From Glebionis coronaria (taxonomy: Eukaryota; Streptophyta; Magnoliopsida; Asterales; Asteraceae), in contig CM046880.1 of assembly GCA_025667525.1 (NCBI GenBank), positions 595,981,895 through 596,045,894 of the forward strand: 64,000 nt of DNA. Direction: 5' to 3'. The notes below the pieces were generated by a model. The model made no database searches, was not told the DNA's origin, and saw nothing but the letters and a program-made list of their open reading frames with translations. Numbering within the stretch: position 1 is the first letter of the stretch; each line of letters starts with the position of its first letter. This document shows positions 55,753-64,000 of this stretch, piece after piece. A program made the translations under genes and the position numbers.

Positions 55753-56143
55753 ATTAAAAAAATAACGTTAGAGAGTTGTAATGCTTGCTTTCATCCCTGG
55801 TCGTCAAACATTGTTATCCTAAACACCAAACGTTAATCGCTCTAAAATGCTCTAAGGACGGATAAGTCGTACGGAGTAATTTGGTATTAAAATGACTTTG
55901 GTTCGATATGTTTGAGATTCTTGTTTTTGCGGTTAGTATAACAAAGAAAGTAAGCCAATAATAATGTTTACGTTTCTTTTGGTGTAATTAGTTGTCATCT
56001 AGATGGAACATATGTCTTAGCTTTGCTAAGCTAGCTAGATAACTTTGGGTTTGCAGATACGAGAACTTTGGATGACTGAATGTCCAACTGTAGATGAAGG
56101 GTTTTGAAGTTAACATTGTTGTCCAAGGCATCTGATTCTTTTG
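55753..56143. other. Intergenic region
   Basis: Host DNA between element H and a Stowaway-like MITE. Nothing coding is visible. Confidence 0.4.
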
Positions 56144-56145
56144 TA

Positions 56146-56416
56146 CTCTCTTCGTCCCAATTTATTAGTCCACTATTTATTTTTTAAGTCTTTTTTACTA
56201 AACTTTCACCGTAAATTGTTATTTTTATGTTATGTAATACTTAATGAATATTATACCAAATGAATATTATACCAAATGAAAATACATCTAAAACTCAATC
56301 CATACATATATTTTGCATCAAGTATTATATAACACAATGACATTAATTCAAAGTCAAAGTTGAATGAAAACGACTTTAAAAGTTAATAGTGGACAAATAA
56401 ATTGAAACGCAGGGAG
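56146..56416. mobile_element. Stowaway-like (Tc1/mariner) MITE
   Basis: 271 bp with TIRs CTCTCTTCGTCCCAATTTAT and, at the other end, GACAAATAAATTGAAACGCA followed by GGGAG; the Stowaway consensus begins CTCCCTCCGT. The TSD is TA (56144-56145 and 56417-56418). An internal 16-bp direct repeat, GAATATTATACCAAAT, occurs twice. Non-coding. Confidence 0.88.
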
Positions 56417-56933
56417 TATATTTTAGGAATTTGTTCTTTTCTTTGTCCCAACCACATTTGCCCATTAATTACTAACTCAAATATACGGTTTAGCTCGAAC
56501 GTTGTATAAAGAAGCTAGCTTGGTTGGTACTCATCTTCGAAAAACTTAAGAATTTTAATTTCTCGAAATTTTGTAGATAAAAAGTCAAGAGTTTAAGTAT
56601 CGGCTTCTATCTACTTCACTTGTTTCATTTAGCCAAGAGAGTTTTATAAACTATTCCGTGTGAGGTACACAATGATTGGTACAAAAAAATACTTGAAATC
56701 AAAGTGTTCTCGTTAATTTACAATATTTTTTTTACCATATTCATATACAAATGGTTGTAAACTCGCTGGGTTCTTTTAAGTGCCAAAGCAAGTTCATGTC
56801 AAAACATTTTGTGTGCCGGTTAAAATCGTATTGACCCTGTTTATTTTTCTATATCTAATATGCTAATAAACGTTTTTATGCAAAAAAATAACATGAGAAA
56901 TGATTGAGAGATGTAACCATGTTTACTAATTTG

Positions 56934-57656
56934 CAACGTTTTAAAACCCGGGTCTGTGATTGACCCGGCAAAAGCACCGGGTCGGCGGGTCACCGGGTCA
57001 ACCGGTTCGACCGCCGGGTCAACCCGGTTTCATGCCAATGCCCAAACATCCCTTTTCTACCATCCAAATACTCCTTGTGTTGTAAATAACAGCCAAAAGC
57101 ATGCTCTTTGTGAGATTCAAAACCAATTGATGAGTTTATTTTAAGATCTCTGAAAACAAAAATAAAAACAAAGTGAATAACATGATATCTCTAATCTAAA
57201 CAATCCTTGTATCCAACAAAATCACACCAAAATTATGGAAAATAAAGAATCGAAATTACCTCATCACTTATGTTGGGCTGGGCTTTATGTGTTAAGATTT
57301 AATTGCAATTCTTCATTCAAATCTGGTGAAAGTTTGATTTACTAGATTTGGAGTAGGTAAAGTTAAGATATGTTGGAAGTTATGTGTGGCTAGAAATAAA
57401 TTAGGTAACAAAGAAAGTGTAGAAAACGATGAAAATACAGTATCCCACATGTTTTTGTTTTTTTCAACTTTTTAAAATAGATAAGACAATAGACCCGGCG
57501 GTTATTGTTCAACCGGGTTGACCCGGGTTTCGTAAAAACCGGCGGTTCAAGCCGGTTTTAAGTATTTAAAGAACCGGTTTGTTTTAACTCGTTTTTTAGA
57601 CCGGATTCGGTTCAACCGGTTGAACCGGTCGGGTTGAACCGGGTTTCAAAACATTG
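56934..57656. mobile_element. hAT-type MITE with CCGG-rich ends
   Basis: 723 bp with a perfect 8-bp TSD, CTAATTTG (56926-56933 and 57657-57664), the hAT hallmark. Ends are CAACGTTTTAAAACCCGGG and, inverted, CAATGTTTTGAAACCCGG. Both ends hold many copies of ACCCGG/CCGGGT and AACCGGTT words. The middle is AT-rich and non-coding. Confidence 0.88.
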
Positions 57657-57664
57657 CTAATTTG

Positions 57665-59239
57665 TGTCTAAACCTGTGTGTTAATGTTTGATGTTTCATA
57701 CATAGTACTAGTACATGTTTAGGCATAAAATTAAATATTTTTTTATGTTTCTGGATCATTTTTCTAGGAACATATATTGCGCTAAACCATCGACCAGTTT
57801 GCATTTGACTCGTATCTTTTCCTTTCTTTTTTTGGGACATGTTATCGATGAAATATGACATCAATGATTCGAAGCTTTAACCGTTGTGACAGTGATCATT
57901 TATTAGATAACGCGTGAATGTGTAAGATAGGTCATTTTAAGCTAAAAGTGTAGAGTGTTGGTTGGAAATGCTGGATAGATCTATGGGCTTTAAAAAGGTA
58001 AAAAATTGGTGTAAAGGGGTGTGCAAAAGGCATCCATTTCTAAGATTTCATTTTTAACAAATGATTGTCATTTGTTCGAAAGTTAAACAATAAACATTCT
58101 AATTCACATGATCGATACATTCACGTAAGTTGTAAATAGGGTTGATGTCAGGTTCGATTTTTGGTTCAGTTCAGTTGAAATTTAATTCGATTTTGTTCGA
58201 TTTTCGAGTTAACTCAAAAAAATGTAACCGAATAAACTGAATAACCCGAGAACTAAACCAATGGACACCCTAAAAATGATACTACGTCGATGGGAAATCC
58301 CATGAAATGTAAATCAATTCAAAATGTGATATCGAAACATATCACTAATTTACAATAATACATAAAGTGTCATAATGTTTCGATTTGAAGCAAAAGTATC
58401 AAAGATATTCAATAATTAGTCGCAGCAAAATCTTACATGATCAAATAGTATAATGTTGCGTTTATCACGTTATAGATACTGTGATATTGATTATTGACAC
58501 ACATAAAACCATGTGTAAATTTTTAAACACACATTTTTTTGTTGTTCTAGATGCATGATGTTCACACAACAAGAATAAACAAAGAACTTGGTGCGAAAAT
58601 TGAGACCCAAGTTGTGACACACATAAACCAATTGGTAGCTCATTTGATCATCAAAGGTATTTTTGAGTAGAGTTTGTTATTATATGCTAATGATTTTAGG
58701 TTTGAGTTTTTTTATAAAAGATTTTTTTAAGGTGAAATTTATAAAGTTTTGTTTGGTGAGTGTTTGAGATTACGTTTGAAATTAGATTATTTATTTATTT
58801 CATTTTCAAAATGAATACAAGTTAAAATTACTGTTTAGATAATAAAAGAAAAAAGCGATTATTTGTGTTTATAAGGTTTCAAAATGATGTTTTGAAAAAG
58901 TAAATAAAGAACTATTTATTTCATTTTCAAAATGAAGAAAAGGTAAAATTATTTTATTTTATTCATTTTACTTATCAAATAATCGAATAATCAAATTTGT
59001 CAAACACTAAAAAAATTAATTATCTGATTATTGCGATTTCAAACAAAATAATTAAATCCAAACAATATTTTCTAGAATTACGTTTTCAAAATGATGATTA
59101 TCTAATTATTCATTTTCAAAATGAATAATCCGTTTTCAATAAGCAATCTCGAATAATAACTAGTGATTTGATCTCACGGTTTTATAATTTTAGACGTGTC
59201 AATTTCCAATTGACGAAAATTTAAGGTTGACAAAGACTA
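57665..59239. other. Intergenic region
   Basis: AT-rich, without a supported gene. At about 58139-58275 a stretch begins TAGGGTTGATGTCAGGTTCG and ends GGACACCCTA, with internal TTCGATTTT words. It looks like a small degraded hAT-type MITE, but the flanks show no matching TSD. Confidence 0.4.
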
Positions 59240-59247
59240 CTTTCTGA

Positions 59248-59458
59248 TAGGGGTGTTCAAATAAACCGAGAAACCGAGGAACCGAGCCGAACCGCTCAAT
59301 CCGAAACCGAAAAAACCCGAAACCGAAAAAACCGAAACATAAAAAACCCGCTTATCACGGTTCAATTTCGATATTCTTTTTAAATTAACTACCCGCTCCG
59401 CGATGGATAGTTAAAATTGTCTAACTAACCGAACCGAACCGACCTATAAATACCCTTA
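59248..59458. mobile_element. Small hAT-type MITE
   Basis: 211 bp with a perfect 8-bp TSD, CTTTCTGA (59240-59247 and 59459-59466). Ends are TAGGGGTGTTCAAAT and TATAAATACCCTTA. Internal repeats of AACCGA and ACCGAA words. Confidence 0.82.
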
Positions 59459-59466
59459 CTTTCTGA

Positions 59467-60258
59467 GTATATACTGTAAGATTAAATCACTAATTATTAT
59501 TCAAGATCGACGAAACTATGTCTTAGATATATATCATGAAATTAAAGGGAAAATTATCAAAAGAATCCTTCATTTTGGACAATTCTTCAAAGGGTCCAAA
59601 AAACATGTCTTTCCTGATACGGTTCAGGGCAACAAAAAATATAAGGCAGCAACCATTCAGATTTTGACAAGTGTCCAAAAAATAGAGCAATTCTGACAGA
59701 TTGCCCCAAGAGATAGGGCAACAGAGGACACGTGGCGCGTTCTGCAGCCAGTTACCCTATATTCTTTATTGCCCTGAACCGTGTCGGAGATTTTTTTTTT
59801 ATAGCCTTTTTTTAGAAGAGAATAATAGGCAACAGACTTTTTTATAATTTTTCCGAAATTAAATAACGTAATTGTACTAACTTTCCATTTAAAAAAGAAT
59901 TTGTCACACACACATAAAGTCGCATATAATATAAAGTTCTGGGTCAATAATTGTAAGAGAAAATGTCATTTTTTTTTGTTTTTATAATTTGGTTACTAGA
60001 ACTTAATAATAAAAATGACGGATCTAGACTTGTAACTAATAATTGGAATTAGAAAACGACACAATTTGAGCTTTTTACATTGAAGTTTCAAAATTTTGGC
60101 TTAGAATCTTCTTATTTGCTTCATTGCAAACGTCTTTCATTGACCCAATACTCTTATCATGAATACGTCAACTTGATAAATTCTTGTTCCATAAGAATAA
60201 TAATAAGAATGACTATAAGCTAAGTCAATTTTACAAATTTTGTAAACGTCTTCCATGA
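59467..60258. other. Intergenic region with a foldback element
   Basis: AT-rich; apart from the inverted repeat at 59613-59788 I see no gene. Confidence 0.4.
59613..59788. mobile_element. Foldback MITE-like element
   Basis: Left arm 59613-59646 (CCTGATACGGTTCAGGGCAA followed by CAAAAAATATAAGG) and right arm 59754-59788 (CCCTATATTCTTTATTGCCC, TGAACCGTGTCGGAG) are inverted copies about 85 percent alike. An internal GCCCCAAGAGATAGGGC could form a second stem. The TSD is unclear. Confidence 0.7.
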
Positions 60259-60266
60259 CATATAAC

Positions 60267-60647
60267 CAATGTTTTCAGCCTCGGGTCGACCTAGTTCTGA
60301 CTAAAAAAACATGTCATATTGATCCGGGTTTTATATTTTTGAAACCCGGCTAGACCCACCGGGTTTGGGGTGACCCGGATCAACCCGTTTCTCGAGACCC
60401 GGCCGGGTTTCGATATTTTCGCGTTTTTTCAAAAAAAAAATGTAATTTTACGTATTTGCAATGTAATTTTAATTTTAAATATTATATTAGTTGGTAAACA
60501 ATTTATATTTTCAATATACCGAAGTTTTTATGATTTTTATATATAATTTTTGTTAATTATTAAAAATATTTTTTTTAGAAAACCGGGTTGACATGGACCT
60601 GGTCACTCAACCAGGTCGATTTAAAAACCGGGTTTCAAAACATATTG
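60267..60647. mobile_element. hAT-type MITE, relative of 56934-57656
   Basis: 381 bp with 8-bp flanks CATATAAC and CATATAAG (7 of 8 match). Ends CAATGTTTTCAG... and ...CGGGTTTCAAAACATATTG are like those of the larger copy. GC-rich ends with ACCCGG words, AT-rich middle. Confidence 0.8.
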
Positions 60648-60655
60648 CATATAAG

Positions 60656-63655
60656 TAATGTTAATGCTCTTTTTATCTCATTTTTATTGTTAACGTTTTC
60701 TTTTTGAGATGTTTCAAATAATTTTCCATCGTTAAATAAATAGAAAATTGGATCAAGTTTATTATATTACTCTTGTTTGAAATTGTTATTACAAACTTTA
60801 ATTTTTTTAAAACTAATTAAATAAAAGTAAAATTCACATAACGATAATTTTGAGACATTTAATTATATAATATGGTCAACATTGATTTGAAATGATCAAA
60901 TTTGAAGTTCTGAGCTACTTTTTACCAAATGTTCACATTTGTTAGAAGCAATAAATTCGTAACCCCTTGAATTGCAATATCAACTAACCTTTTTTTCCAT
61001 TTTAATAAATCTTCTAGAAAATAAAATTATGTATTATTTATAAGTACATTGCTAAAAAAACAACTTAAAAGTGGTTTATAAACCCTGTTAATTAATTGGT
61101 AAAAAGTCAAAATACAATGGTTAAAAAACAACTATAAAGTGGTTTATAGACTTTTGTTTGGCCAACTTCTTCATTTAAATAATAAAAATAAGTTAATTGA
61201 CATATATCTTTTTTTATAACTTGGCATTGTCTTATTTAGCTTTATGATTCTAGAAATGAAAGTTCTATGTAATTTGACCGAAATTTATGCAAAAAGGTAA
61301 AAATATTCCTTTGTATATTTTTATTTTTTCTAAAACCAACATTTGATTGTCTTATAGACAAGTCAGCTCAAAGTAGCTTATTCTTGCATGTAGATTACGC
61401 AGGTGATTAACTTGTCGATATCGAAAATGAAGTGTGTGACTAATACGAAAAACCAGACCATATGAACTGAATTAGGTATCAATACGGTGGCTAAAATTAA
61501 ATGTTTAAATATGACGCGATGATATATACCGTATATGTCATCATTGTACTATTTAAATGTCAAATCTATATTGTATAAGTCGTGTTCGAGTTATATATAC
61601 AAACATTCGGCTAACCAAATTACTTAAATCTATTCTTTTGGGGGATGAGTATGCCTATTCCAGTTAAAAAAAATGGTATTTGTATCTATACGAGGATTGA
61701 TGCATGCGCTTCGCAGCGAGGTATTTTGAGAATAGTGGGCTGTAAGAAGGCGCAAACATTGGTGCTACAAAATTTCAAGAGTTTACCTGCTTGCATCTTG
61801 GCCATATTAAAGAATAACATATTATGTTCATAGGATTTAAGCCCGGGCTTCGCCCCGGGTTGTTATATAAAGCGTTTTACTATAAAGTTCAAGAATCGAA
61901 GCTACTTATGATTGTCACTTGCCTAAAATGTGACGATCCCATAGCTCAAATCAACACGCATATTAAAGCAAGTACTCAACAATTACATTACTGGGTGCCT
62001 GAGATAATGAGAAGATTGAACCTTTACTCGCATAAGGCACCGACTTTACAAAAATAATTCACATAGAGGATAAAATAATGCAACATATGTATGGAGTGTA
62101 TCTAATGTCAGCAACATCCTAATTTCTGAAGGCTTAAAGTCAATATAGGCTCTGGAATGCAATTGACACTTCAGGCTGCAAAAAGATGCGACTCCCAGCG
62201 TCCAGTCTTCCTATAAAACGTAACACCGCGATACTACGAACTCCTGGACCTGGGTCCTCTCCTACTTTTCTTCATTTTCTGTCTAAGAACAAACTGATCT
62301 CCTTCATGCGTTATATATAAGGTTAGCAAACTCACTGCTTTTGAGTGACACGTCTGACCCGTGCATTTTAGGTACAGTGACCTAACCTGAAATATAATTG
62401 TATAAACGTACTTTCAAATTTCTACGGTTGATAACTATAGTCGAAAACCTTTTTCTGAAAACTGTAACCACACATTGATAGAAGCAGCTAGTACCTGTAT
62501 GACCATAACAGGTATTCCTTTCAGATATGATCCTAAATTTGTGTGGCCTCATTAGTGTTTATACCCCGTTCAGCGTGTGAACGCAGAACCTGAACAAACA
62601 ACATATGTCAGCACTTACAAACATGCAGGAATGTGTGCTAATAACAGAAGAGATAAATGTTTCTATCACACCTACTGGTCTGACATCTACAACACGTGAC
62701 ACCGAGTTTTCACATATCAAGCAGCTTTTTAGATTGCACCAAAGATCCTCCTGCTTCAACAGCAATTTCATTTCGCTATTCAAAGCAACACGAAAAGCAA
62801 TTTGAATAAGAGAATCAATGTATGAACAATCTAAGACCTATATGCAAACAGGCATAAGAGTAAGTATATCAGTTTCACAAAGAAAACGAATGTATCATAA
62901 ATTTACATTAATATTTCCACACATGATTTGAATGGAAACATGTTGGTTTGGTCTGCGTAGTTTACGTAGACGTCGATCTCAAGTACTTAAATAGTTACAT
63001 AGACGTAAGTAGTGTGTATGTGCACTTACCCTTCAAATGCATAAGATTCAAAATTCAAAAACAATGGCAATCTTCTTTACACTATCTTTAACCTTTCAAG
63101 GTCGCACATACTTAATTTAATTTTTCACAGCTTAATGTATTTTTTTCCCTTTTGAAAAAGACCAATAATAAGTAAATCAACTAACCAACTTAACTGTTAC
63201 AGTAACAGGCTTACGTACCTATTATTATTGGGTTATTTGTTTCGATTTATTGTATTGTCTGATTATCCTTTGTTAGAATAAGATTCTTATGTACCAAGTT
63301 AACGGTTAATCAGGTAGGCATAAATATACAATTTATAAGAGCTTCAACTAAAGATAACTAAAAAAAACAACACTATACTATATAAAGTAAAGATGACTAA
63401 TTCTGAAGGGTATGTTTAGTGTTGGGCTAATGGAGCTTGTTAGGGTTAGTCCATCACTTATAAATCATAATTTATTTATTTACCTATTAAAATGTCTAAC
63501 ATATATAAAAAAGCCAATTAATTATGTCATCTTTATTAATTCTACATTAATAAGCATAACCCATTTACGAAACAACTTTCAACTTATAATATAAACGCTA
63601 GCCCCAACGTGTTATGCTAAACATATCCTGATTAATTGTAGTTATATATCTTTAC
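60656..63655. other. Intergenic region, no supported gene
   Basis: AT-rich to about 61600. A GC-rich hairpin lies at 61830-61853 (GCCCGGGCTTCGCCCCGGG). From about 62050 to 62880 base composition is more balanced. A minus-strand frame, 62783-62559 (MNSEMKLLLKQEDLWCNLKS), looks weakly gene-like, but I recognise no family and no clean exon borders. Confidence 0.4.
61830..61853. repeat. GC-rich hairpin, possible Helitron-type terminus
   Basis: AAGCCCGGGCTTCGCCCCGGG forms a strong short stem in AT-rich DNA. Similar hairpins occur near the 3' ends of plant Helitrons, but I find no convincing CTRR end next to it. Confidence 0.3.
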
Positions 63656-63895
63656 CTTATCTAGAGCGGACCATTCGAAACGTTCAATGACACCGGTTCC
63701 ATTGCTTGTGTGGAATGGGCCATTTATGAATAAAAAAATCCATCTTTTCGGTAACAGATTTTTCCACACTGCTAATTCTTCTTCTAATATCGCAGTGGTT
63801 GAGTTGCGTCCGTGGAGGCATAGAAATCTAGGTTTCTTCAAAGATGCATCTGTTAATCTTTGGATGTCCAAGATTTTGCGGTAAATGATGACAAA
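63656..63895 (-). CDS. FSH-type serine hydrolase, one exon (partial gene)
   Basis: The minus-strand frame gives LDIQRLTDASLKKPRFLCLH followed by GRNSTTAIL, then WIFLFINGPFHTSNGTGVIE and RFEWSALDK. KPRFLCLHG...(F)xxGPF...G...(Y/F)EW is the N-terminal part of FSH1-like esterases of the alpha/beta hydrolase fold. A donor-like GATAAG|GTAAAG ends the exon at 63656. There is no in-frame ATG: upstream is a TAG, so an earlier exon or a short acceptor (CTTAG at about 63896) is needed. The catalytic GxSxG should lie in the next exon, toward lower coordinates, where I did not find it. It may be a gene fragment. Confidence 0.6.
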
Positions 63896-64000
63896 CTAAG
63901 TATCAAGCATATTAATCAACTAAATAAGACCAAAAGTACGATATCGCTTTAATTCCCGAGCTTCTCTTTTACAAATGGTTACTCTATGACTTCATAAATG

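Noticed and set aside
58139..58275. Possible third hAT MITE
   Set aside because: The ends TAGGG...CCCTA fit, but no 8-bp duplication is visible at the flanks.
61645..62057. Two short plus-strand ORFs (62 and 77 residues)
   Set aside because: No recognisable motif, no conserved context; one crosses the GC-rich hairpin.
62559..62783. Minus-strand 74-residue ORF, considered as an exon
   Set aside because: Composition is gene-like but I recognise no family and cannot define splice borders, so it is mentioned only in the intergenic entry.

Overview
This 64 kb window is plant nuclear DNA dominated by transposable elements. The evidence is LTR retrotransposons with plant tRNA primer sites, Mutator- and hAT-type DNA elements with correct target-site duplications (TSDs), intron-containing genes and one plant STIG1-type cysteine-rich gene. 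Several element proteins (the ARID-containing LTR element, the split copia element, the three-ORF LTR family) resemble families I remember as abundant in Asteraceae, so a daisy-family genome is likely. That is inference from memory, not a search result.

Layout. Positions 1-41271 are a nested stack. The outermost layer is an old minus-strand Ty1/copia element (E). Its 5' part (gag, protease, pre-integrase) lies at 38947-40930 and its 3' part (integrase C-terminus, RT, RNase H) at 1-2247. Between the halves sit an AT-rich unclassified stretch (2248-2434 plus 30637-35300), a Mutator transposase fragment (35305-36715), a truncated LTR element (D, 36780-about 38530) and a copia solo LTR (38549-38946). 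Inserted in the AT-rich stretch is element B (2435-30631, TSD CTCGT). B itself contains two later insertions: element A (4765-13573, TSD GTGAT), a relative of B, and an Athila-lineage Ty3/gypsy element (18267-27931, TSD ACATT).

A, B and D belong to one non-autonomous LTR family. It has a tRNA-iMet primer site, Sirevirus-like repeated polypurine tracts and no pol gene. A and B share three minus-strand ORFs. A GC-rich palindromic module based on GGTTCCTTATC and its reverse complement occurs once in each LTR and once upstream of each ORF, 11 copies in the window. The Athila element is nearly intact: its gag-pol frame carries one nonsense codon in integrase, its 5' LTR has lost about 1.25 kb, and no env-like ORF remains.

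Positions 41272-43780 hold a short complete LTR element (F, TSD TTCCT) that encodes CCHC zinc knuckles and an ARID-type DNA-binding domain instead of pol. The only complete conventional gene I recognise is a STIG1-like secreted cysteine-rich protein at 44572-45006 (minus). Next come a copia element (G, 47020-50304) with an internal deletion of integrase, and a Mutator-like element (H, 51026-55752). H has about 190-bp terminal inverted repeats (TIRs), a spliced transposase gene and, convergent to it, a small spliced GRF-zinc-finger gene: a MuDR-like two-gene plan. The right part (55753-64000) is AT-rich intergenic DNA with Stowaway-like and hAT-like MITEs, and ends in one exon of an FSH-type serine hydrolase gene (minus).

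Most ORFs here are decayed by stops and frameshifts. All calls were made by eye; LTR ends were set from TG...CA termini, primer sites and TSDs.
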